Assembly: GCF_020740795.1 (NCBI RefSeq)
Contig: NC_067282.1
Coordinates: forward strand, 170,468,274-170,532,273
Source of the DNA: Apus apus
Lineage: Eukaryota; Chordata; Aves; Apodiformes; Apodidae
Direction: 5' to 3'
DNA length: 64,000 bases
Shown here: positions 48,001 through 59,958 of the stretch, in pieces
Position numbering within the stretch: position 1 is the first letter of the stretch
Layout: every line of letters begins with the position of its first letter
Notes under the pieces: generated by a model
Told to the model about the DNA's origin: nothing
The model's input: the letters and a program-made list of their open reading frames with translations, nothing else
Databases searched by the model: none
Position numbers and translations under genes: made by a program

Positions 48001-50057
48001 CAATCAGCCCACAACCAAGCAATTCCTGTGCGCCATCACTCCTCACATGCATGAAGCACAACCACTCTAGCCAGGCGGTTAAAAGCACAATTAAAACCTC
48101 TGCCTATGGAGAAATTCTGAGACCCCCTGCCCTCTCCCAGCACTGTTTCTGCAGTCACTAAGGGATGGGACAGGCCTGGGGGTAGTGAGCAGGCAGGTCC
48201 CCCAAGGTAAGCAAAACTCTCTGTATAAAATAACATTCAAGATATAAACAGAAAGACAAACAAGAGAGGTGGCAGCTGACAAGGCAGTTTTGGGTTGAGA
48301 TTTAAGGGCTGCTTTAAAAGTGTAAGTCCGTACAGACTTGGCCTCTAACTGTCCACCTTGTTACCTAAAGGTCTTGGCCTTCAAAAGACTACAGACTTGA
48401 CCACAGCATGAGCCCAATATTTGGATACCAGCAAGAAGCACTGCTGAGCTGTCACTTAACTTTCCCAATGGCCAAGTGCATGTTGGTGGGCGTATGCAGA
48501 GCTGCCTAATGCTCTTGCAAGCAGCATAAGGGATGGCAAGTGTCTTAAAGATAATTTTGACTTGGAAATGTCCTCAAAGTTTCCATGCTCAGGAAGGCAA
48601 TGCACAACAGACAGAAAGAACAAGACTGATCTTTGAGAGTGCGTGTACATAATAGCAAGGTTTGGAAACTCACACGTGGACTTGTTTTGAAATCCCTACG
48701 CTCTCTGATTTGAAGCAGATACTTCAAGCTGTGTTTTCTACCTTCTAGGAAGAAGCCTACCCACTAAGCTGTTGTGTACAAAGGGTGCATCTTCTGTTGA
48801 AGTCACTCATATTTTATATAACTAATCAAATATTCTGTGAGGGATGGAAAGGGAGCAGAGACAATAAAGCACAACACTGTTGTCCTGCAGGTGACCAGTC
48901 TGTGGCTTTTGAACTGCATAGTTAGTAAGCAAATTGAGGGTGTCTCTGCTGCAGGAAATGTCTCACAAGGCTTGGCAAAGTTTTGGTCCTTGAGTAACAT
49001 AACAGGTTCAGATAACTGGAAGGGACCAGGCCAGCGTTTAGGAGGATCCCCTTAGGATAGGACGCTACACTCCTATTTAAGCTAGAACATCCTTCTTTAA
49101 ACATAGATTCAAGTCTCTTCTTCCTGTTAGATTAAGGGAGATTCAAATGCTTTTCTTTATCTCCTAGCTTATCTCCTACTAGGAGAAGAACTTGATATAA
49201 TGGAGTGATAATGAGTTTCTCTGGTTACTCTGAAAGAAGGGCTTATCTGACACAGAATTTTTAAATCCAGGATGCTTCCAGGGACAGGAATTAGGCTGGC
49301 CAGCATTTAGACGCCCTAAAAAGTACTTGCCGTAGGCACTGCCTCCAAACATCTCCTACAGATAGGTTTAAAATGAACCGTGGCTCCAAGTGCCCAACTT
49401 TGCCCCAGATTTTAGGGCAGCCCTAAAGTTAACTCAGCAATGAGGTGTCTGCAAGGCAGCAACTTGCTCAGTGCTGAAGCCTGCGCTGCTGAAGGCTTTT
49501 GAAATTGAGACTCAGCTGTCTAAATTACGTCAGGCCAGATTTCTTAAACGCATTTTGGCATCTGAGTAGAGCAAGTGCCTTTTCGACCTAAGCAGGTCAA
49601 AACACTTTGAAAAAATCTGTTCCCCATGTGATTAAAAGGAAAATTAAAATCTCAAGCAAAATCTCTGTACCAGTCAGAAGAATTCTGCAGGAAGCACCAT
49701 TTGAAGTCTGCAAAGCACAGACTTAAAGCAAAAATGTTGCTTGAAGCATTCATGTGTGCTGTGCTAACATTGACAGAGATGTATTTTGTCTTGGAGAGCT
49801 TCAGCCCTACAAGATGAAAACAGATCTGGTGGGAAGGAAATGAAATATTAAGAAAAAAAAGGCAGTGGGCCTATTAGAAACATATACAACCAAGCTGGAG
49901 TAACCCTAGCTTTGAGAAGTTGCTCTTACCAACCTCTTGTGGAGGCTGTAAACTGGAGGAGTGGTAAACTGCTCTGCATTCACACTGCAAACAATGCTCC
50001 AGAGCCAAAATCCAGACTGGAGCGTAAGGCAAGCTGAGGCTCTAACAATAGTCTAAT

Positions 50058-50182
50058 CAAGGCCATGTTGGACGGGGCTTTGCGCAACCTGGTCTAGTGG
50101 GAGGTGTCCCTGCCCATGCAGGGGGGTTGGAACTAGATGATTTTTAAGGTCCCTTCCAACCAAAACCATTCTATGATTCTAA
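50058..50182 (+). mobile_element. CR1 LINE 3' end fragment
   Basis: A severely 5'-truncated CR1 of about 125 bp. It has the signature GACGGGGCTTTGCGCAACCTG, GGGTTGGAACTAGATGATTTTTAAGGTCCCTTCCAACC and the terminal ATTCTATGATTCTA. It is relatively well preserved, and short 5'-truncated copies are the rule for this LINE. It lies in HMGA2 intron 4, antisense to the gene. Confidence 0.93.
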
Positions 50183-50924
50183 GAATGACTAATATGTATG
50201 TCTGTAATTCGATGAAAGAGCAAAAAAAACATGGACAACAATCTTTAAAAACCTTTAGGCTTGCACAGTTCACTGAGACACTGTTGGTCACTGCATTAGC
50301 TCTGCTTTCTTGTGGCAGTGGAGACAGCAAAGCCCAAAGGATAGCGGAGCCTGCACAGGTAAGCCTGAGGGAGTCTGCCTCCCGCCTGAACCCACACGGT
50401 ACTTGAAACAACGCCTGGTTATGTGCGTATTTTATGTTGAGCGACAGAGGAAGGACTGTGGTGAAGGTCTCCCAGAATGGAGGAGGGAAAGTAATGCTAG
50501 GACAGGCTTTGAAATGGAGGTCAAACTCACATTGTTTACCTTTTGCCCTCCTCCTATTTTAGAACATGAAAAGGAGAATAAAGTAAGGCCTGTTAGATTT
50601 CTATTATCCTTTCCTCCCCCCTAAAAATGACTGCTTGTTACAGACAGGAAGCAACTGCCAGAAGTTATTCACCTCCAATCCTTTATCACTTATAAAAGCA
50701 TTACAGCTCAGTCCACAGAGCCACTGGCAACTGCAGTTTGGGAACAGCTATTTATCTGTACTGATAAATAATAAAATAAAGTGTCTTCCCTTTTGAATCC
50801 CAGCTGAGAGATTTTGCCAAGTGATCAAACTTGTCTGAACCTCGGAGCAGCAGCTTTGAAGTAATAAGAAAGAGATTGAAAACCTGCAGCCAAGAGCCGC
50901 ACACACCTCATTAGGGCCCAGCCA

Positions 50925-51150
50925 TGCGGGAAGGCCGAGCGGCAGCCGCCGGGCCCAGCCCCGTGTACCCGCTGGAAAGGGGCTGCGAGAAGGAAAGATA
51001 AAAGAGCCTTTCACGGTGGAAGTGCACCAGTGACATTTTTACGAGCACCAGCCCCAAGGCCGAGCGGCTGGCGACCCTGCATGCAGCCCCGCCGTGCTGC
51101 CGCCCGCGGGCGCAGGCCTTGGAGCAGGCAGGGTGCTCTGCCGCTGCCCT
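50925..51150. promoter_or_regulatory. small CpG-rich patch inside intron 4
   Basis: About 20 CpG dinucleotides lie within roughly 225 bp of GC-rich sequence, in a region otherwise poor in CpG. Examples are GCGGCAGCCGCCGGG near 50940 and CCGCCCGCGGGCGCAGG near 51100. This is the density of a CpG island core, though shorter than most promoter islands. It could be an alternative or lncRNA promoter, an orphan island or an enhancer. No clear TATA box or start codon context decides the strand. Frames across it (for example 66 codons at 51030-51230) are low-complexity and not convincing as protein. Confidence 0.5.
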
Positions 51151-51396
51151 CGCTCCTCAGAAACCACCTCCATCCCTGTCATCCCCCCCCTCAGCCCGTT
51201 TTCCCCTTCCTTTCTTTTTTTCATTTCTGAAGAAGAGAGTTGAACTCTACCATGCCCAGATTGTGCTCAGAAAAGCACCCGCCCTGAACTGAGAAATGTA
51301 TTTCTGAAAGACAGCGGGCTGGATTCTCCGACCTGGTTCAGCCAAGTTCATGTCAGGCTTTATGGTATAATTTCAGTTAAATGACTTTTTTTCTTA

Positions 51397-51446
51397 AAAA
51401 AACAAACACAAACAAACAAAAAACACAACAAAACCAAAACAAAACC
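51397..51446. repeat. (AAAC)-type simple repeat
   Basis: A-runs alternate with single C for about 50 bp, followed by loosely repeated CACTAAAG/CACTAAAC units up to about 51480. Confidence 0.85.
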
Positions 51447-54400
51447 ACTAAAGCTCACTAAACACTCACTAAAGCTTAACAGACTTGTAAAATGCTTTTT
51501 AAAATGTCTGAAAAGTTTGGTCACAGGTCTTACCACACAGACACTGGTGAGGCTGTGTGCTGGCAGTAAAGCGAGTATTTAACTTTGGGAGCTGAAGTTC
51601 TGGGTTTAATTTCCAGCTTCAGACTAAACAGCAGGTCTGCAGCGAAAGGCAGGGCATCAACTTCAGAGCAAAGCAGGGTAAAGGGAATGCTTTTCTTGCA
51701 AACTTTATTGATAGTGTATCCATGGAGCACCTCTTTGTGCAGGAAAAGTGCAAAATCAGAGACATTTGTGTTGGTTTTCATAAACTCCCTGCCTCATCCC
51801 TTCCCTTTTTTACTGCTAAGAATTCTGCTGTTATTTTATTATGTAATGCTGCAGGCTAAAAATACATCCCTAATTTAAGCCATCTTGCCAATAAATCTAC
51901 AAATACCAGGTAATCTAAAAAGGTATTTATCGTTTAATGACATACTCTTCTTGTCAGGTTAATATGTTCAACTTCTGAAGGATTTAGAGTGATGCATTTA
52001 AAGATTTTTCCAGCTTCTTTAGTATGTCCACACAATCTGGTGGAAATGGTGATAAACTACAGTCCTCTTCAGCACAGAGCAGCAACCCAACCTTTCAAGC
52101 TCCATCTGCACTGTGATCCATGCCACACCATGAAGGGCAAAGCTTTTTCTTTCTCTAAGCAAGACAGTCTGACTAAAAGTGAGTCAGGCTGTCCAACTTA
52201 ACAGATAGTGATAATTTCCTTTTGATTACAGAACCTTTAATGGGAGTTTATTTTCCAATTGAACTTATCTATCTTCTGTAAGCAAATAAAAAAAGGTATC
52301 CCGGTGTAAATATGTTCAAAACATGTTTTCTTGTAGGACTGAGACAGATTTTCTGCAATTTGTACCCAATTTTAATCTATTCTCCTCTTCCTAAACATAA
52401 AAAATACTAATATAAATTACAGATATGCCTCACTATATAACACAGCTCTCAGAAGACTATTAAAGCCATGGACAAGCTGCCTAACAGACTGTAACTGTCT
52501 CTTTGCTGTTCTGATTTCAGTTTCCAGATTTTGCCTCAAATTAAGCATGAGAATCAAGGAAGGGGAGGGGGTGGAAGCCATTCACTGCCCCGAATCTGAT
52601 ATCTCCCAGGTCCTAGAGCTCACATGTCCCTTCCTTCCAGACTCAAGTCTGGTTTCAATGGAGCTCTCATTTTTCTTCCCACTAATCCTGCCGTGAGATC
52701 AACCATTGGTAACTCTGTGAGAAATTAAATACCAGGATGTGGGAAATCTGAGATCTGAATTCAGGCAGAATGTGGGTGATTAATTTTTTTATTTCTCTCC
52801 TCCTCTTTTCCCATGATTGTTGTGTGGCAAATAACTCTTCAAACCTGAGATCAGAGATCAACCTTGAACCTCGAGAGGCAAAGGAAGAACTACAACAGTG
52901 ATATTATATCCCTTTTTAATATAAGCAACAGTTGTTTCTAGAAGAGATTTTGGCCAACATTTTCTGAAAACATTCTAGCATTTCCAGAAATGCCTTACAG
53001 TGGGAACAGCATCAGAACTTCATCATGGTGATGCTCACCATCTGCTGGAGCAGACTTCATAAAGAATTTAACATTTGTGGCATTGAGATCCCAATGAAAC
53101 TGGATCCATGAGATGGTTTGCTACGGTGATGTGAGCGCTACAATGCCCAATTGTCAGGAAGTCATTCTGAATGGCTTTTTTCCTTCCTCGGTGTAAGAAA
53201 AGCACATTTACTTATTTACTTAGGTCTTGTAAGGATGAACTCAAGATGCTTACAAATGGTGGATTGCCTGAAGGTTTAGGTTCTTCATGCACTGCTTGGC
53301 AATGTGCTGATGTCTGAAAAACACCTGTGTATTCCTATAGTCTTCAACATGAAGTACCTAGGAGCGTAATTCTCGCTGCATAGTCTACTGAGAGGCTGTG
53401 ACTCTCCCTAAGTTTTTACTCTGCCTATAAAGACCATGACCACAACATCCCACGAGAAATCGATGACCATGAGCTCTGAACAGCCCGCAAACAGCAGACT
53501 GTCTGTCACAGCCAGTGCTTGCTGGCTGGGCTGCTTCACATCATCACAGCACTGAGGGACAGCAAAGTGAAAGTGCCCATGGAAGCGATACGGGATGGAA
53601 GCTCCATCGGGGAAAATGGCTTGAGAGTGTCTATCACAATTTTATTTCCTTGTCACTTTCATGAATCCTTTGCTTGCATTGTCCTCTCTGAGCTACAAGG
53701 GAGGAAGCACCCTTGTAGGTCCAGCCTATCCCTCCCAGCCTTAATGTTTGGCACAGGTGTCACAAGCTGACAGGCAGCCCAGGGAGGCCAGATGTCACCC
53801 CAGGGTAGCATGGCAGCACTGATTTCAAGGAACTAAATTCACCAAATTCCACAAATGCCCCATAGTGACTGACAGAGTAGCTGTGAATTGCTCCTTATTT
53901 GTCTTCTATTCCAAGACTATTTTGGGCAACGAGAGGATGTTATAAAAATCTCCATATATCATGGAAACCTCAGAATAAAACTGAATACTGGATTCTTATT
54001 GCTTCCTCCCAGAACATGTTTAAAGATGTTTATCAGTTAATAAGGGCTGAACACACTGCTCTTTTCCCTAACCAAATTTTTGTATAGTGCTGGTATCCAA
54101 ATACTACAACTGCCCATCCTAGCAAATTATCTCACAGTTAAAAAATGTATTTTCATTGGTCTTAACTTTGATTTTCATTGTGTTTACCTATTCCACATCC
54201 ATTGCAGCATATCTAATTTTTAACATACGACTCGCAACAGAATTTTCATGGTCCTGAACTGGCATAGCAAAGATGTAGCAATTTCTCTAAGAGGCTATAT
54301 ACAAGGTTCAGGTTCCATGTTTTTCAGTGCAGCAGATGAGATAGATTACATCCCTGGAGTATCTACTGATAACATTTATGTCAGGAAACAGGGCATCTTT

Positions 54401-56135
54401 CAGTGACTTCATCCAGGTGTGGAGGAGCATCAACAATATTCCCTGTGAAAGACGCAGAGCCTCTATGAGGAGCTCAGGAATCAAGCTCTCAGCGAAGAGC
54501 ACTTTCTTCCTGTGCAGCCTTCTGACATACCTCATCTTTGCTAAGTAGCATCTTGACTACTGTTGTTGCTGTAAGTCCAGAGGTTGATTGTTCTGATAGT
54601 TTCAACCTTCTGGATATAATTCTGGAACCATTTTTAAATAATCCAAATTTTCACAGGGTAGCCAAGTACGGCCTAGAATCCTGTATGTCTGTGAAGTCAG
54701 ATACCGACATGTTGGCAGCAAAGACTCTGAAAACTTGGCCAAAATGTGTAGCACGTGTATGCAAAAGTAGTACTGTTTAATTTACTCTTGACTGACATTT
54801 TTTTAAACACTCTTTCTTGCCCAGCCATCTTCCTCAATGGTGTTTCCCAAGAACACATCACAGCTCCTTCTCTTCTGGCTATTGCTAGTGAGAATTTGAT
54901 TCATGTCACATTGCAGCGAAGTTCTGAACTGGATGGACTATGTCCCTAAACAGCTCCTGTGGACACAGTCATGGGGTCAAACACACAGCCACCCTGCCCA
55001 CAGCCATCACCTGCCTGCCTTGAGCTTCTTCCCCAAGTAGGGAGGGGAGAGCAATGAGGTGGGGAGAGGATGAAGAGGAGCACTGCTGACTTAGGGAAAT
55101 GTTTTAGCTTCCCTCTTCAGCCTCCAGCCTTCTGCCATCAACTGCTGCACCTGCTCTGAGGGCAGGCTCAACAGCTGCAGTCCCTGAACGTTTCTATGTG
55201 CCATTAGGGACAAGCCTTGCCCAGCACACAGGGAAAAAGCAGCGACCTGAGAGCATGTCTGTATTGAATGGACAACTGTGTGACCAGTGCTGCATTCAGA
55301 AAGTCATCCATGCTGAGCATTGCAGTGAGCAAGTCCCATTTTAGGAAGTCTCCTAGTGCCTTGATTCCCCTTCTGTTAAAACTGAGGGGTGCTGATGCTC
55401 CTTTTGTGTGTAAGGGAGTTACGAGAGTACACAGATTTCTAATTTGATGTGATTAAAAAGGAATCAGATTTAGCAAGGTATTTTTTTGCTTCATGGCTTT
55501 GTCAGGGGCTGTCTGGAGGATTCAGTCTTGCCTGCTGCAACGTGCTGCTTGGAGATGTCATGTCCTTGTCAGCCAGTTTCTGACTCAGTTGAAGAGGAGT
55601 GCCATGGCATAATCCAACACAGAAGGAGCCTTTGGATCTTAAAGCGGAAGTGTGGATTTACTGCACAGCCCAGAGAGGTGATGCAGCACGTGCATCATGG
55701 GCCTGCTGACCAGGGTGTCTCAGATTGTCGAACCTGCCACACAGCCATGATGAGTCCCAGGCTCAACTCTGCTCAGTCTGCTGCTTTGAGGCTACATATT
55801 AATATGTGAGTCACTGATGGAGCTCCTGGGCTGCAGAGCCTATCTGATGCTTTTAGCATTTATTGTGTTCTGCACTGAATAGGCATATGTGATGGATACA
55901 GCTGGGGAACACATATAACTTGAGGTTGTGCGGTATATATGTATCATGACAAGGTAACATGCATAACTTTATTGATACTAAGAGTAAGGAATGAGTAACA
56001 GGAAAAAATACAGCAAAATTCTGTTTTCTTTCTGATACCAAATAACACGTTTATTTTTAGCTTTCATTCTTGCTGGGATTTGATTTCTTGGATGTTGCTT
56101 TAAAATCATCTAATGTGTTCAGCATTAGGTAGAAA

Positions 56136-56221
56136 GTACACTTCGTGCACTTTTGGTGTACTTTTTCCATACACTTCCTTGTATACACTTTTCTATGTAT
56201 ACTTTATGTGTACTTTTCTGA
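56136..56221. repeat. imperfect short tandem repeat (GTATACACTTTT-like units)
   Basis: About five diverged units of 14-20 bp recur: GTGCACTTTTG, GTGTACTTTTT, ATACACTTCC, GTATACACTTTT, GTATACTTTA and GTGTACTTTTCT. It is a small minisatellite-like tract in intron 4. Confidence 0.6.
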
Positions 56222-59200
56222 CTGATATACTGTCTTTCGGACTCAGATGCAAAGGTTTTGTGAGGATTCGAGATTTTAACAGACCTCTGAAAGAGATTAT
56301 AAGAATATTCTCAAAGGGCTGTCCTACACTCACAGAATTTCTTCTCTCCAGAAATCATACAAATAAAAGCATGTCCTGTTTCCAGAAAACTTTGATAGCT
56401 TTCATGATGTCTTCCTAAAAATACCTATTTCCTTTGTCTTACTTAAAAGGGTGTAACTCCCCCATATGGCTGAAGCTACAGCTGCTGCAAAAAGCTTAAA
56501 AATGAGGAAATGGAGAAATTTCTATTTCTATTTGGACTGCTTAATTGCCCACTTCATTAAGAATATTACTACATCACAACTGTACGCTTTGGCTGTCCAT
56601 TCTTTGGAGACAGAGTGGGTTTCAAAAGAGCATCTTGTTTTTGAGGTTTAGGCACATATTTACTGGAAGGTGCTAAGATCACTGATGTCACATGGACATC
56701 TGACCATCTTCTCTTCATTTCCCCAAAAAAGCGTGAGAGTGTGCATCAGTGATCATCACAAAGATGTATACAGACCATAGTAGTTAAACATTTTTATTAA
56801 TGACTTGGGTGTGTAGATTTCCAGTGGATTATAATTTTGCATTTATTGTATGTGTGACAGTAAAACTTAAGAACTCTGGGGATGTTTGGAGATGATGCAG
56901 AAGATTACATAGGCATCTGTAGGGCCCTAAATTGGACAGCAGATGTCCACAGAAAGATTTAGATCATGGTGGAGCTGTTATTTTTAAATTGAGAATTTTA
57001 TCTGGTCTTGCTGTTTCTATATTTTTAAAAATTACACAAACCCAAGCAGCACATGTACTAGCAACAGTAACAAGAATAACAGTGATGTAAACTAATGCTC
57101 ACAGAAATCTCTGAGAACACACCAAAATTCAAGGCATGGCACTCAGGGGTGAAACATGACCAAGAGTTTCTGCCACTTTTATCAAGGCAGGCTGGGGTAA
57201 TATGCTCGCCATCACACAGTGGTTCTTGACTGTAACGTGTTCCCACTGATGAAGAAAGGATACATTTCTAACTTAATCCAGACTGCCACATGGTAAAGCC
57301 ATCTGGGAGGATATTTTGAAGGAAACAGATGGAAAAGGAAGAGATTCCTCTGAATGTAGTGTAAGATTTACATTATCCTCCATGAACTTCCATGTAGTCC
57401 CCATGTTTATATAATTTATCACTATTTCCTTAGACAGCTCAGATTAGGAAGCCTGCATGAGCTCATGTTCTTGTTGTTAATTCTGAGTCTGAATCTCCCT
57501 CCTTTAAAGGGAAATTCAGTAGTGTAAAAGGAAAATGGAGAAAGGCAACCGGACTTAAGTGAAACCCAGCAGCATGAAGTTCCTGATCGTCCCAGGCAAC
57601 ACAGTTCTACCTTCTCCTTCTTTCAGTCTCAGGAAGACACTGTCAGGACCACTTGCTCACAGCAATGATTTTTGTTCTCTGCATGCACCCACACCCAGCA
57701 AAACCACAATGTTGTGCTAGTGTAAGCGTGGGAGCAGGGCCTATTAAAACCAGGAAGGGTTAAAGACAAGTCAATAATTTTACTGCACATCCCTTAGGCC
57801 AAAGGATTGAAAATAAAATAAATGTTCTCCGAGTGACGCATGGCACACAAATACTTGAAAGAGTGTAATTTCACTAGTTGTGTTGTGGCGACTGGGGATT
57901 TCTAAAAAGCCTTCTCTCTCTGTTCATGCATTCTGTGCCTCCTCATTTCTATACAAACATTTCCATTACTAATGGGAATGTCAAAGGGCCTTCTTTTTTC
58001 TCTCTCTGTCTCTGACCACAGAGATGCTGCTGAGGCACTGTGCAGCAGTGGCTGCATCTGGCTGGCTGAAACACCCCACAGCATTCTCGCTGGTGTCACC
58101 GCTTCAGGAAAGAAGGGTCTGGAAGATGCATTCGGGTAACCCCCACGCTTTGGTTCAAACGCCTACAGCGTTTCGCCATCAGTTGAATCTGTCATTACTT
58201 TGTCCTGCTACCAAAAGATGGAGATGCAGGTCCCCTTTCTGTCCTCCCATACCTTGTTGCAGTCTCAGTCCCGGTCATTTCATTCTCTCTTGTGTCAGGG
58301 CTCATACAAACAAAATACTCACAGGAATAACTGCCCGGAGAGACTGGAGAGCTAGTGACACATGTCCCACCAGCAGCAATGGCTTCTACCTGGTTAAGCT
58401 GCAGGCAGAGCCACCACCTCTAGACACCTGTATCCCACTGACCCCGGTGGGGATGAGCTCTGTCATGTACTGGAGCAAAGCGCAACACGAACAGCCTTGC
58501 GGAGCCTCTGCCTCTTGGGTTTGGCCTCCTTTGCACAGCAGGGTTTAAGCCTCCCTGTCTCTCAGGTGCCCCAGAGGAGATGGCTGGCTTTTTGCCCACT
58601 GGCAGATTTACTACCATGTTGTTTTTAGTAGGAATAGCCCAATTGTGGCCAGAACAGTTGAAGGATGTAGGAGAGACCAGGGAGAGGAAATATCTTTTAT
58701 TAGAACAACTTGGTGTGCTTTGAATTGTGTAGTGTAGTTAGAAGGTTATAGATGGTAAGTCCTTGGGGACTGATGTGTTTCTTGCATAAGCTGGCCTAAC
58801 AAAAGACATTACCTCTCCTTGCAAAACTTACCTCACTTGAAAATACTACTACATTCATCCTGAATATTTTATACACCATTCAGAGATGTAATCATTACTG
58901 CCAGTGCCAAGGATTCATCATTGCTGTGACTGTATTGATTTATTTTGTAGAAACTAAACTCCTGCATGTGCTTTTGAGAGTTACATCATTTCGCCCCTTC
59001 AACTCACAGCTAGGATGTTTTCTCTTTCTTGTGTAACAGCTCCTAATTCAGATTACAGTAGACATTACAATAACGCACACTGTACAATAACGTATTAAAA
59101 CCATAAGGCAGAAAAACAAAAGTACTGTTCCCTTCAGAAAGCAGACCTCTTTCCAGTAAAGCAATGAACCTTTTATGCTCTTGACTCAGCAATCATTCAT

Positions 59201-59925
59201 GTTCACCAAGGTATAGCAGCAGAGCCCATGGAGTCAGCTGGGAAGTGACAGACCTGCTCCCATGCCACTTTTCTTTGTTGGTTTATATGTAACCAAGTGG
59301 CAGAGTTAGGGTGTTCATTTGGGGTATTTTTTTAACATGGGGTAGGTTGGGGAAAGAACATTATGGCAATCTCAAATGCAGTGTCTGGCCACTTACATGA
59401 CACCCTAGCTTGCACTTTGTCCAAGGTATTAAAGAAGAACAATGCCATCCAACAGCAGAAGTTCAAATATATTACTCTTCACGATGGATCCAGTCTAGTT
59501 ACCAAGTTCAGCACATTTACTTTTGTGGATTTAGAAACTCCTTTAGACCAGTGGGCAGTAGGGTTTTAGACCTGTTCCCCTCCTTGCTGAGCAGTCCCAG
59601 CTACCCATTCTGAAGGACACACAGAGATACCCATCACATGGACTTGTACCAGATCTAGGTTTGCATGTGCCTGCATTACCGTCACAAAGTGGTCACCGCA
59701 GAAAGAAGACATTTCTGAGCAAGCACCATTCACTGCTTTCTCCTCCCATTCCCAAGTGCCAGAGCTTGAGCTGCCCTGGTACCTGCCTAGCAAACCAACA
59801 GCTGTCCCCCAGCTCATAGGGTTGATGTATTACCCTTCATTCTTCACAGTAAAGGAGACCAATTTCAATACTGAATAATTTTTTCATTTCAAGTGGTTCA
59901 AAGAATTTAAAATAGCTTTTCTTAC

Positions 59926-59958
59926 CTGAGCAGGCTTCTTTTGAACCACTTGTTGAGG
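59926..59958 (-). CDS. HMGA2: HMGA2 exon 4 (linker after third AT-hook)
   Basis: This 33-bp internal coding exon reads PQQVVQKKPAQ on the minus strand. In the 109-residue human protein the same 11 residues are positions 84-94, directly after the tryptophan that follows the third AT-hook. The 3' splice site is a pyrimidine-rich stretch ending TTTTCAG just right of 59958. The 5' splice site is CAG|GTAAGA just left of 59926. The exon begins and ends in phase 0, so it joins GAA GAG of the next exon without a split codon. A longer open frame runs through it (59884-60102), but the part outside the exon is intronic. In mammals, exons 4 and 5 are the part usually lost when the gene is truncated or fused in benign mesenchymal tumours, since breaks cluster in intron 3. 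Confidence 0.96.

Larger units (their letters stand above)
42053..59925 (-). other. HMGA2: HMGA2 intron 4
   Basis: This 17,873-bp intron is bounded by GTAAGA at 59925 and by TATTCTAG at 42053. Most of it is unique AT-rich sequence. It contains two CR1 3' fragments (45013-45090 and 50058-50182), one CpG-rich patch (50925-51150), an (AAAC)-like stretch (51397-51446), an imperfect short tandem repeat (56136-56221) and at least one stretch that looks conserved (43320-43570). Open frames within it, including 174 codons at 58024-58548 and 129 codons at 43672-44061, match no family I know and look like chance. I see no further HMGA2 exon in it. Confidence 0.9.

Noticed and set aside
49480..49620. 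Possible fossil of a second palindromic reptile repeat (TTTTGAAATTGAGACTCAG)
   Set aside because: Too diverged to show the palindrome by eye.
54308..54535. 75-codon minus-strand frame with an ordered leucine-rich look
   Set aside because: It has no recognisable family, convincing splice sites or neighbouring exons. It could be an old pseudogene, but I cannot support that.
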